Assembly: GCA_030040175.1 (NCBI GenBank)
Contig: JASHUF010000364.1
Coordinates: 1 to 9,156 of the forward strand
Length of the DNA: 9,156 nt
Origin: Acidobacteriaceae bacterium
Lineage (GTDB): Bacteria > Acidobacteriota > Terriglobia > Terriglobales > Acidobacteriaceae
Reading direction: 5' to 3'
In this document: positions 1-6,446 of the stretch, one piece after another
Layout: each line of letters starts with the position of its first letter
Numbering within the stretch: position 1 is the first letter of the stretch
Position numbers and translations under genes: made by a program
The notes under the pieces: generated by a model
What the model was told of the DNA's origin: nothing
The model's input: the letters and a program-made list of their open reading frames with translations, nothing else
Database searches by the model: none

Positions 1-408
1 GTGCTGAACATCCTGGTGGGGAGTGCGGAGAAAGGGCAGGCCTACGTCGCGGGCCACTGCATGTCCTGCCATACCACGGAGACCTTCGCCCACATCGCCT
101 CCAGGTTCCGCTCGCCCGATCAGCTGCAGCGGGGCTGGATCTGGCCCTCGCGGTCCGCAGACAACTCGCTGGCGATCGCGGCCACGGTCAGGATGCCCGG
201 CGGTGGCACCATAACGGGCCGGGTCCGGGAGGTCAGCGATTTTCGCATCACCGTGATCGACAGCGCCGGCCAAACCCACGCCATCGACCGCGAACCGGGA
301 GTGGAGGTGGAGATGAAGGACCCGCTGGCCGCGCATGAGGCGCTGATCATGACTTTGACCAACGACGACATGCACAACGTCACCGCCTACCTGGAGACGC
401 TGAAATGA
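1..408 (+). CDS. c-type cytochrome, C-terminal part (5' end outside window)
   Basis: This is a heme-carrying electron-transfer domain, probably periplasmic. One CxxCH heme site is visible (C20, C23, H24 of the 135 visible residues). After it comes a beta-rich stretch (about 60-105) and a C-terminal helix ending NVTAYLETLK. The same layout occurs at about residues 146-281 of the fused protein at 2037-4469, and it resembles the CxxCH heme domain described from Planctomycetes, Verrucomicrobia and Acidobacteria (TIGR02603-like, from recall). M105 is one possible sixth heme ligand. The GTG at position 1 is unlikely to be the true start: no signal peptide is visible and the reading frame is open to the window edge. 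By analogy with the fused gene, the missing part may hold a signal peptide and a first cytochrome domain; that is inference. Its stop overlaps the next start as ATGA (405-408), so the two genes are probably translationally coupled. The cytochrome would be an electron acceptor for that dehydrogenase. Confidence 0.8.
   Translation: MLNILVGSAEKGQAYVAGHCMSCHTTETFAHIASRFRSPDQLQRGWIWPSRSADNSLAIAATVRMPGGGTITGRVREVSDFRITVIDSAGQTHAIDREPGVEVEMKDPLAAHEALIMTLTNDDMHNVTAYLETLK
393..396 (+). promoter_or_regulatory. Ribosome binding site for the standalone quinoprotein
   Basis: GGAG lies 8 nt before the ATG at 405, inside the end of the upstream cytochrome gene. It supports the start at 405 and the ATGA coupling. 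Confidence 0.6.
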
Positions 409-2018
409 AACTCGCTCACGCGCTTTTAGGCGCGCTTGTTCTCGCCGGCCTGGGCGTGCCGGCATTTCCGGCTCCGGAAGTGAATCTCGATCCCAGCTCC
501 ATCGGGGCGCCGGCCGTGTCCTCGTGGCCTACGTTCAACGGGGATTTGAGCGGCCGGCGCTTCAGCACCCTGACCCAGATCACGCCTGCGAATGTGAGCC
601 GGCTCGCCGCGCAGTGGGTGTACAAGATCACCGATGTGGGCGCGCAGCGGGGCGCTCCGGTTCCGGTTATCAAGTGCACGCCCATCCTCGTGGACGGGGT
701 TCTTTACATTACCATCCCCGACCACGTCTGGGCCCTGGACGCGCGCAGCGGCAAGGAGCTGTGGCACTACGGCTGGCTGGATCACGGCGGTCACCTCGTC
801 GGCCAGCGGGGCGTAGCCGTGTGGAAGACGAACGTCTACTTCCTCACGCCGGACAACTGGCTCATCGCGCTCGATGCAACCTCCGGCAAGGAGCTGTGGC
901 GGAAGAACTACGCCGATGCGCGGAAGCAGTACTTCTCCACCTCGGCGCCGCTGATGGTGAAGAACCATCTGATCGTGGGCGTGGGCGGAGACGCGATGGA
1001 CATGCCCGGCTTCCTCGACTCCTTCGATCCGGAGACGGGCGCGCTGCAGTGGACCTGGTGGTCAACCCCGCGGGACGGCGATCCGGCCCTCAAGACCTGG
1101 CCCAAGGAGTCCGCAGCCGAGCACGGCGGCGGCATGACCTGGATGCCGGGCACCTACGATCCTGAGCTCAATCTGCTCTACTGGCCCACGGGCAACACCA
1201 ATCCCGTCTTTGCGGGCCAGGGAAGGCCCGGCGCCAATCTCTGGACAGAGTCGGTGGTGGCGCTCGATCCCGACAGCGGCAAATTGAAGTGGTATTTCCA
1301 GGTCTCCCCGCACGACACGCACGACTTCGACAACACCACGGCCCCGATCCTCTTCGATCGCGTGGTGAAGGGCACGCCGCGCAAGCTGGTGGCCCAGGCG
1401 GCGCGGAACGGCTTCTTCGTCACCCTGGACCGCGTTACCGGCAAGTACCTCGTGGTCAAGCCCTATGTTCCCCTGGATTACACCTCGGGGCTTTCGCCGG
1501 AGGGCGAGCCCATCCCCATTCCGGACAAGGATCCCTCGGTCGGCGGTTCCATCAACATCCTGAACGCCAGCAACTGGCCCGCTCCTTCTTACGATCCGCA
1601 AACCGGCCTCTTCTACGTGAACGCGACCGAAGGCAAGGCGATCTATTACCTCACCGACGACAGCCCCGAGCCCTCCGGCTACGGCGGCACGGGAGCGGGA
1701 ATCGGCCGGACGGTGCGGGTTCTGCAGGCCATCGATCCTCTCACCGGCGATGCGGTTTGGAAGCATGCGTATCCCAACCTGAACAACGCCCCGACCACAG
1801 TGGGGCCGAGCATTCTTACCACCGCCTCCAATCTGCTCATCACCGGCGACGATCAGAGGAACGTGATCGTTTACACCGCGGACAAGGGCCGGATTCTCTG
1901 GCATCAGCAGCTGACGGCCAACGAGTCCGGAGGAATCATTACCTATATGCTCGACGGCAAACAGTGGATTCTGTTCGGCGCGGGCGACAGCCTCTATGCC
2001 TACAGCCTGCCGCAGTAG
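405..2018 (+). CDS. Secreted PQQ-type quinoprotein dehydrogenase (standalone, 537 aa)
   Basis: This is an eight-bladed beta-propeller of the methanol/ethanol dehydrogenase family, which oxidises alcohols with PQQ in the periplasm. Residues 1 to about 23 form a signal peptide. Propeller repeats of the type ALDxxSGKELW recur at 110-120, 156-165, 286-296 and 443-452. By alignment to methanol dehydrogenase from memory, W246 matches the PQQ-stacking Trp, N264 the metal-binding Asn, D307 the catalytic Asp and R334 the active-site Arg. D309, two residues after the catalytic Asp, is the position that is Asp in lanthanide-dependent enzymes. Several expected features are missing. The metal-binding Glu aligns with A197 (D196 and D199 are close by), the PQQ-contacting Glu near the N terminus aligns with K90, and there is no vicinal Cys pair. 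NCBI has a family called acido-empty-quinoprotein group A, for Acidobacteria thought to lack PQQ synthesis. This protein may belong there, which an HMM search would decide. It overlaps the upstream cytochrome by 4 nt, and the fused paralogue follows after 18 nt. The fold is sure; activity and substrate are not. Confidence 0.88.
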   Translation: MKLAHALLGALVLAGLGVPAFPAPEVNLDPSSIGAPAVSSWPTFNGDLSGRRFSTLTQITPANVSRLAAQWVYKITDVGAQRGAPVPVIKCTPILVDGVLYITIPDHVWALDARSGKELWHYGWLDHGGHLVGQRGVAVWKTNVYFLTPDNWLIALDATSGKELWRKNYADARKQYFSTSAPLMVKNHLIVGVGGDAMDMPGFLDSFDPETGALQWTWWSTPRDGDPALKTWPKESAAEHGGGMTWMPGTYDPELNLLYWPTGNTNPVFAGQGRPGANLWTESVVALDPDSGKLKWYFQVSPHDTHDFDNTTAPILFDRVVKGTPRKLVAQAARNGFFVTLDRVTGKYLVVKPYVPLDYTSGLSPEGEPIPIPDKDPSVGGSINILNASNWPAPSYDPQTGLFYVNATEGKAIYYLTDDSPEPSGYGGTGAGIGRTVRVLQAIDPLTGDAVWKHAYPNLNNAPTTVGPSILTTASNLLITGDDQRNVIVYTADKGRILWHQQLTANESGGIITYMLDGKQWILFGAGDSLYAYSLPQ

Positions 2019-2028
2019 AACGGGTCCC

Positions 2029-2032
2029 GGAG
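2029..2032 (+). promoter_or_regulatory. Ribosome binding site for the fused quinohemoprotein
   Basis: GGAG lies 4 nt before the ATG at 2037, in the 18-nt gap after the upstream stop. The spacing is short. A second in-frame ATG at 2061 would give a more typical signal peptide start (MERFLKRSAAV) but has no clear Shine-Dalgarno sequence. I kept 2037. Confidence 0.45.
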
Positions 2033-2036
2033 AGCG

Positions 2037-4469
2037 ATGAGCAGCCAAGCACGCGAGTATATGGAGAGATTCTTGAAGCGGTCCGCTGCAGTTCTTGTCA
2101 TGATGGCCCTGGCCGGCACACTGCCGTGTCTTGCGCAGCAGCCGGATATGCCGGACGCAACCAGGAACCCCTTTGCCGGCAATGCCGCAGCCATCGCCGC
2201 GGGCAAAGCTCTCTACCGCCAGACCTGCGAGGGCTGCCACGGGGGCGATGCGCAGGGCGGACGCGGGCCTGCGCTCGCCAACCGCGACTTCACTCACGGC
2301 GGCGAAGAACAGGACATCTTCCGGACGATCCGCGCCGGGGTTCCCGGCACGCAGATGCCTTCCTTCGGGGCGCTGCCTGCCGACGACGTGTGGAAGATCA
2401 TTACCTATCTCCACAGCCTGAGCAGCAGCGGCCCGCAGGCACGCCAGGCCGTGCCCGGCGACCCTGCCGCCGGCGAGGCCCTCTTCTGGGGGAAAGGCGG
2501 CTGCGGACAGTGCCACGAGGTGAACGAGCGGGGCGGCTCCATGGGGCCGGACCTGTCGGCGATCGGGAGAAGCGCGCCGCAGTCTCTGAAGGCGGCCATT
2601 CTCAATCCGGGCGCAGCGATTCCGATGCGGCGGCGGTGGTTCGGCCCGGTCGCGGTCACCGTCAAGACCCGGGACGGGAAGGTGGTCCAGGGCATGAAGC
2701 GCGCAGAGGATAACTTTTCCCTCATTCTCACCGACGCGGACGGCAACCTGCGCCGCTTCAACCGCGACGAAATCGTCGAGGAGCACCCCGAGAGCAAGCC
2801 GCTGATGCCGGACGACTACGGCAAAAGGCTGTCTCCGGATGAGATTCAGAACCTGGTGGCCTACCTCTCCACGCTCAAGGAGCGAGACCTGGCCAAGACC
2901 GTCCAGGCAACTCTTCCGGCGGGGCTGACCTTTGAGAGAATCAAGAACGCGCGGGCGGAGCCGCAAAACTGGCTCACCTATTGGGGCGACTACCAGGGGG
3001 ACCATTTCTCCGCGCTCCATCAGATCAATCCAGGCAATGTGAGCCAGCTCCAGGCGCGCTGGGCCGTGCCCCTGCCCCCTGGCCCGCTTCTCGAGGCCAC
3101 GCCCATCGTGGTTGACGGCACGCTCTACACCACGTACACGTCAGAGGACGCGTCCGGGGTGTACGCCATCGACGCGCGGACGGGCCTGACCATCTGGAAG
3201 TACGAGCGGCGGCAAAAGGCGACGAGTCCCTACCAGTCGAACCCGTTTAACCGCGGCGTGGCCGTGCTCGGCAGCCGCGTCTTTTTCGGCACGCTCGATG
3301 CCGCGCTGGTGGCGCTCGACGCGCGGACCGGCCGCGTTCTCTGGGAGACCCCGGTTGCCGACACCATGCAGGGGTATTCGATCACGGAGGCGCCGCTGGC
3401 CGTCAAGAACGAGGTCGTCATCGGTGTGGCGGGCGGCGAGTTCGGCATCCGCGGCTTCGTCGATGCTTACGACGCGGTCACGGGCAAGCGGCTTTGGCGG
3501 TTCTACACGATTCCCGCTCCGGGAGAACCCGGGCACGAGACCTGGAGCGGGGACAGCTGGAAACACGGAAGCGGAGCCACCTGGCTCACCGGCAGCTACG
3601 ATCCCGATCTGGACATGCTGTACTGGACGGTGGGCAATCCCGGCCCCGACCTCGACGCCGACGTGCGCAAGGGCGTCAACCTGTTTACCTGTTCGGTGAT
3701 CGCGCTCGATCCGGCGACCGGGAAGCTCAAGTGGTATTACCAGTTCACGCCCAGCGACACCCACGACTGGGACGCCAACGAGGATGTGATCCTCGCCGAT
3801 CGCACGATCGACGGCGCGCCGCGCAAGCTCGTGCTGCAGGCAGACCGCAACGGCATCTTCTACGTCCTTGACCGGAACACGGGAAAGCTCGTCCTCGGCA
3901 AGCCTTACACGAATCAGACCTGGAACGGCGGCTTTCATCCCGACGGCAGCCCCATCCTGTTGCCGGGTTGGATGGCAAGCCCCGAAGGCAGCACCGTTTC
4001 GCCCGGCATGGTTGGCGGCACTGACTGGAACAATCCCTCCTACGACCCCGCCCAGTCCAGGCTCTACGTGACCATCACCACCGGCGGCCTGACCGGATTC
4101 CGCAGCGCACCGGAGCAGTATGAGCCGGGACGGGAGTACATGGGGGGACGGCCGTTCTTTGTACCGAACCAGGAACACCACGGCGAGCTGATCGCCATCG
4201 ACACCGCGACCGGCAACCGGGTGTGGACCTACCGGCTCTATCGCGAGTCGATGGCGGCCGGCGTGACGGCGACCAGCGGCGGCCTGGTTTTTCTGGCCAC
4301 CGGCGACGGCAACCTCATCGCTCTGAATGCGGCGTCGGGCCAGCCTCTCTGGCATTTCCACGCCGCCGACTCGATTGCCTCCGCGCCCATCAGTTACGCC
4401 GTCGATGGCAAGCAATACGTGGCCATCTCGGCCGGAAACACGCTTTACAGTTTCGCGCTGCCGGACTAG
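2037..4469 (+). CDS. Fused di-heme cytochrome c / PQQ quinoprotein dehydrogenase (810 aa)
   Basis: This is a quinohemoprotein with the cytochromes N-terminal to the propeller. Residues 1-34 are a signal peptide (hydrophobic core about 17-29, likely cut after CLA). Residues about 50-130 are a cytochrome c domain with C64, C67 and H68 as the heme site and M107 (TQMPSF) as the likely sixth ligand. Residues about 140-281 are a second heme domain (C156, C159, H160; M257 a possible ligand) like the one encoded at 1-408. Residues about 305-810 are the eight-bladed quinoprotein. There E353 fits the PQQ-contacting Glu, E468 in GGEFGIRG the metal-binding Glu, W516 the PQQ-stacking Trp, N534 the metal-binding Asn, D577 the catalytic Asp and R604 the active-site Arg. 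D579 two residues after D577 is the lanthanide-type signature (residue assignments from memory of methanol dehydrogenase). The usual vicinal Cys pair is absent. The active site looks more intact than in the gene before it. Electrons would pass within one chain from cofactor to heme. Known type II quinohemoprotein alcohol dehydrogenases carry one cytochrome at the C terminus, so the order here is reversed. Its TAG stop is completed by the first base of the palindromic element that follows. Confidence 0.88.
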   Translation: MSSQAREYMERFLKRSAAVLVMMALAGTLPCLAQQPDMPDATRNPFAGNAAAIAAGKALYRQTCEGCHGGDAQGGRGPALANRDFTHGGEEQDIFRTIRAGVPGTQMPSFGALPADDVWKIITYLHSLSSSGPQARQAVPGDPAAGEALFWGKGGCGQCHEVNERGGSMGPDLSAIGRSAPQSLKAAILNPGAAIPMRRRWFGPVAVTVKTRDGKVVQGMKRAEDNFSLILTDADGNLRRFNRDEIVEEHPESKPLMPDDYGKRLSPDEIQNLVAYLSTLKERDLAKTVQATLPAGLTFERIKNARAEPQNWLTYWGDYQGDHFSALHQINPGNVSQLQARWAVPLPPGPLLEATPIVVDGTLYTTYTSEDASGVYAIDARTGLTIWKYERRQKATSPYQSNPFNRGVAVLGSRVFFGTLDAALVALDARTGRVLWETPVADTMQGYSITEAPLAVKNEVVIGVAGGEFGIRGFVDAYDAVTGKRLWRFYTIPAPGEPGHETWSGDSWKHGSGATWLTGSYDPDLDMLYWTVGNPGPDLDADVRKGVNLFTCSVIALDPATGKLKWYYQFTPSDTHDWDANEDVILADRTIDGAPRKLVLQADRNGIFYVLDRNTGKLVLGKPYTNQTWNGGFHPDGSPILLPGWMASPEGSTVSPGMVGGTDWNNPSYDPAQSRLYVTITTGGLTGFRSAPEQYEPGREYMGGRPFFVPNQEHHGELIAIDTATGNRVWTYRLYRESMAAGVTATSGGLVFLATGDGNLIALNAASGQPLWHFHAADSIASAPISYAVDGKQYVAISAGNTLYSFALPD

Positions 4470-4486
4470 GGCCTGTTAACACGATT
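4469..4486 (+). repeat. Left terminal inverted repeat of the 302-bp element
   Basis: GGGCCTGTTAACACGATT matches the reverse complement of 4753-4770 at all 18 positions; with the outer TA the match is 20 of 20. The next inner base differs. The first G completes the TAG stop (4467-4469) of the quinohemoprotein gene. Confidence 0.9.
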
Positions 4487-4505
4487 TGGGCGAACAGCGT
4501 TGCGA

Positions 4506-4587
4506 GCGAAAATCGGGCCAGACGACCGGGGTCCCCAAGGCACGTCTTTGTGCATTGGGGTGGAACAAAGTATGGCCCGATTTTCGC
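4506..4587. repeat. Long hairpin A with an inner hairpin
   Basis: The outer arms 4506-4520 (GCGAAAATCGGGCCA) and 4573-4587 pair perfectly over 15 bp. Inside, 4533-4543 and 4550-4560 form a second stem with 10 of 11 pairs (G4539 opposite A4554) and the 6-nt loop GTCTTT. The inner stem is followed by GGAAC, a motif echoed after hairpin B. Confidence 0.85.
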
Positions 4588-4600
4588 CGCAACCCAGGGC

Positions 4601-4629
4601 CCCAAACGCGCCGTTCTTGCGCGTTTGGG
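4601..4629. repeat. Hairpin B
   Basis: The arms 4601-4611 (CCCAAACGCGC) and 4619-4629 pair perfectly over 11 bp around a 7-nt loop. It resembles the inner stem of hairpin A: both begin CCCCAA, close with TTGGG and are followed by GAAC after one to three bases. The middle of the stem differs but still pairs. Confidence 0.85.
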
Positions 4630-4642
4630 TAGAACCCGAAGG

Positions 4643-4741
4643 GACGGGGCGGATTTTCCCGATTGCTTTGTCGCTCGTCGCTAAAATGCTTCAGCATTTG
4701 CCACTCCTCGCTTCGCGCACTCGGAAAAATCCGCTCCCGTC
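4643..4741. repeat. Long hairpin C with an inner hairpin
   Basis: The arms 4643-4662 and 4721-4741 pair over about 19 bp with one bulge and one mismatch. Inside, 4684-4689 (AAATGC) and 4694-4699 (GCATTT) form a 6-bp stem with a TTCA loop. The stretch between is C/T-rich and does not pair clearly. Confidence 0.75.
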
Positions 4742-4752
4742 GCTGCCGTCCT

Positions 4753-4770
4753 AATCGTGTTAACAGGCCC
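4753..4770 (-). repeat. Right terminal inverted repeat of the 302-bp element
   Basis: AATCGTGTTAACAGGCCC is the exact reverse complement of 4469-4486. Its outermost base forms the G of the TAG stop of the leftward dehydrogenase gene (complement of 4770-4772). Confidence 0.9.
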
Positions 4771-5540
4771 TAAGCCGCGGTCAATCCGCCATCGATGTTG
4801 AGTATCGTGCCATTGGCGAATGCGGCTTCGTCTGACGCCAGATATCGAATTGCGGCCGCCACCTCCTCGGGACGGCCGAGGCGTCCGACGGGCTGGCGGG
4901 CGCGAAGCTCGGCGCGTACTTCTTCCTTGTTGTCCCTGTGGAACTTCTCGAGATAGGCCTCCACAAACGGAGTCTGCACGGTGCCAGGGCAGACGGCGTT
5001 GACACGCAGAGTCTTGGGGTAATCCACGGCAAGCTGGCGCGTCATGGCGACGATGGCGCCTTTGCTGACGCAGTAGGCGAAGCGCTGCCGGATGCCCACG
5101 AGCCCTGCAACGGAGGCGACGTTGACGATTGCGCCGACGGCCTCATGGCGCTCGCGCGCGGCCAGGAGAAGCGGCAGAAAAGCGCGCGTCATGAGGTAGA
5201 CCGCGCGCACGTTGACGTTGACGATGCGGTCGAAGTCCTCGGGGTCGGTGTTCTCGATGGAGCCCACGTGGCCGATGCCGGCATTGTTGATGAGAATGTC
5301 GAGGCTGCCGGCCTGGGCGACGGCGGCAGCGATGGAGCCGGGACTGGTGACGTCGAGATGCAGGGCCCGGGCCGAAGGCACGGAAGCGGCGAGGGCTTTG
5401 GCAGCAGGCAGATCGATGTCGGTGATCCAGACCTGGGCGCCGGCGCGGGCGAGTTCCTTGACGGTGGCTGCGCCGATGCCGCTTGCACCGCCGGTGACAA
5501 GGGCGATGCGGCCGTCGAGCGAAAAGGAATGGCTGGCCAT
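4770..5540 (-). CDS. NAD-type short-chain dehydrogenase/reductase (256 aa)
   Basis: This is a cytoplasmic classical SDR oxidoreductase. Visible motifs are the cofactor-binding TGGASGIG (16-23), D41 at the end of the second strand (Asp there favours NAD over NADP), NNAG (85-88), and the catalytic set N110, S143, Y156 and K160 (YCVSK). CPG follows at 184-186, and the end NIDGGLTAA is a normal SDR terminus, so the protein is complete. The start at 5540 has no clear Shine-Dalgarno sequence. It is the last gene of the leftward operon, 36 nt after the previous SDR. With a sugar-acid dehydratase upstream, it probably acts on a sugar, aldonate or 2-keto-3-deoxy acid, as SDRs do in non-phosphorylative L-fucose and L-rhamnose breakdown. 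The exact substrate is not readable. The stop TAG is made partly by the end of the 302-bp palindromic element. Confidence 0.88.
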   Translation of the reverse strand: MASHSFSLDGRIALVTGGASGIGAATVKELARAGAQVWITDIDLPAAKALAASVPSARALHLDVTSPGSIAAAVAQAGSLDILINNAGIGHVGSIENTDPEDFDRIVNVNVRAVYLMTRAFLPLLLAARERHEAVGAIVNVASVAGLVGIRQRFAYCVSKGAIVAMTRQLAVDYPKTLRVNAVCPGTVQTPFVEAYLEKFHRDNKEEVRAELRARQPVGRLGRPEEVAAAIRYLASDEAAFANGTILNIDGGLTAA

Positions 5541-5576
5541 AAGAGCGATGCGAAACCGTTGAAGCAGAATGGGAAG

Positions 5577-6329
5577 CTAGTATGTGGCGCGCCCTCCACT
5601 CAGGTCGAAGACCGCGCCCGTGGTGTAGGAGTTCTCCGCCGAAACCAGCCATGCCACCATGGAGGCGATCTCGTCCAACTCGACAAAACGGCCGCGCGGA
5701 ATCTTCGCCAGCATGTAATCGATGTGCTCCTGCGTTATCTGCTCGAAGATGCGGGTGCGGCACGCCGCAGGCGTGATGCAGTTCACCGCGATGTTCTGGC
5801 CGGCCAGTTCCTTGCCCAGCGATTTGGTCAGCGCAATCACGCCGGCCTTTGAGGCGCTGTAGGCAGAGGCGTTGGGGTTGCCCTCTTTGCCCGCAATCGA
5901 GGCGATGTTGACGATGCGGCCATAGGACTCGCGCAGCATGTAAGGAATCACGGCGCGGCAGGCAAGGTAGACGCCGTAAAGATTGATCTCGATCACGCGC
6001 TGCCACGCGTCCAGCGGATACTCCCAGCCTTTGAAGTTCGGACCTGCGATGCCGGCGCTGGCCACCAGGATGTCGATTTTGCCCAGAGCGCGGGCGGTCT
6101 CCCCGGCAGCAACTTCCGTGGCGCGCGCGTCGGTCACGTCCAGCGGCTGCGTGTGCACGCGGCCCTTGGCGCCGAGTTCCGCCGCGGCTGCGTTCAGCGC
6201 CGCCTCATCCAGATCCCAGAGCGCAACCTGGGCTCCGGAGAGCAGCAGCCTTTCGGCAATCGCCTTGCCAATTCCCTGAGCGCCGCCGGTGATGGCGGCC
6301 GAGCGGCCATGGAGATCGATCCTGTTCAC
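5577..6329 (-). CDS. NAD-type short-chain dehydrogenase/reductase, likely sugar-acid pathway (250 aa, GTG start)
   Basis: This is a second classical SDR, only distantly like its neighbour. Numbered from the GTG at 6329, it shows TGGAQGIG (14-21), D39 (NAD preference), ASAG at 90-93 in place of the usual NNAG, and the catalytic set N116, S144, Y157 and K161 (YSASK). TPAA replaces the usual PG turn at about 187-190. It ends FDLSGGRATY, an ending I associate, without certainty, with sugar-pathway SDRs such as 2-keto-3-deoxy-L-rhamnonate dehydrogenase. The frame stays open to an ATG at 6392, but those 21 extra residues run through the palindromic unit at 6334-6447 and do not look like SDR sequence. 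The GTG gives normal family length, with AAGGAG 12 nt upstream. Dropping the palindromic unit would place this GTG one base after the dehydratase stop (TAGCGTG), which also favours it. Confidence 0.85.
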   Translation of the reverse strand: MNRIDLHGRSAAITGGAQGIGKAIAERLLLSGAQVALWDLDEAALNAAAAELGAKGRVHTQPLDVTDARATEVAAGETARALGKIDILVASAGIAGPNFKGWEYPLDAWQRVIEINLYGVYLACRAVIPYMLRESYGRIVNIASIAGKEGNPNASAYSASKAGVIALTKSLGKELAGQNIAVNCITPAACRTRIFEQITQEHIDYMLAKIPRGRFVELDEIASMVAWLVSAENSYTTGAVFDLSGGRATY

Positions 6330-6341
6330 GCTAAAGCATTT

Positions 6342-6347
6342 CTCCTT
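6342..6347 (-). promoter_or_regulatory. Shine-Dalgarno motif carried by the inverted repeat, before the GTG-start SDR
   Basis: AAGGAG on the minus strand lies 12 nt before the GTG at 6329, a long spacing. It lies in the left inverted repeat of the palindromic unit. An ATG 2 nt after it opens a two-codon frame (ATGCTTTAG) that ends one base before the GTG, which could allow re-initiation. Confidence 0.5.
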
Positions 6348-6376
6348 CTGCTGTACACCGAAGCCACTGAGGTCAA

Positions 6377-6403
6377 GTGCCGATTTCAGCAAGAAATCGG
6401 CAC
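6377..6403. repeat. 11-bp perfect hairpin inside the small palindromic element
   Basis: The arms GTGCCGATTTC (6377-6387) and GAAATCGGCAC (6393-6403) pair fully around a 5-nt loop. There is no U-tract on either side, so a simple intrinsic terminator is not supported. It may be an mRNA-stabilising or processing stem between the two cistrons. Confidence 0.8.
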
Positions 6404-6446
6404 CCCGGAAAGCGCCGAAAACGGCTCTATCCGAAGGAGAAATGCC

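Larger units (their letters stand above)
4469..4770. mobile_element. 302-bp MITE-like palindromic element with 18-bp terminal inverted repeats
   Basis: The ends are perfect inverted repeats of GGGCCTGTTAACACGATT (4469-4486 and 4753-4770), each flanked by TA (4467-4468 and 4771-4772). A TA duplication is typical of IS630/Tc1/mariner-type transposition, so this fits a non-autonomous element moved by such a transposase; that part is inference. The interior is nearly all nested hairpins: 4506-4587, 4601-4629 and 4643-4741. Short open frames inside it on both strands show no recognisable protein and follow the palindromes, so I read it as non-coding. It fills the whole space between two convergent genes and supplies the last base of both TAG stop codons. 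It may act as a two-way transcription end because of its strong stems, but no U-tract follows them. Copies elsewhere in the genome would confirm mobility. Confidence 0.75.

Noticed and set aside
1..3. GTG at position 1 as the true start of the cytochrome gene
   Set aside because: It is the window edge, there is no signal peptide for a c-type cytochrome, and the fused paralogue has more sequence before this domain.
1289..2713. 474-codon + strand open frame overlapping both quinoprotein genes
   Set aside because: Composition is Arg/Gly/Ser-rich without any domain, and it crosses a real gene boundary; a frame-shifted shadow.
1062..3020. 652-codon open frame on the minus strand across the quinoprotein genes
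   Set aside because: It lies antisense to two well-supported genes, has no recognisable domain and is rich in Arg/Gly/Ala/His, as expected from a GC-rich shadow frame.
3141..4415. 424-codon minus-strand open frame
   Set aside because: Antisense to the quinoprotein domain, no motif; GC-driven shadow.
4476..4754. Small open frames inside the 302-bp element on both strands
   Set aside because: They run through the hairpins, have no family resemblance I can name and no clear ribosome binding site; the DNA is explained by its palindromes.
4938..5852. 304-codon + strand open frame
   Set aside because: Antisense to two clear SDR genes; Gly/Asp/Ala-rich shadow.
6330..6392. ATG at 6392 as the start of the second SDR
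   Set aside because: The extra 21 residues come from the palindromic unit, do not resemble SDR N termini and lack a ribosome binding site; the GTG at 6329 fits family length.
6377..6403. Intrinsic terminator between dehydratase and SDR
   Set aside because: The stem is strong but no U-tract follows on either strand.
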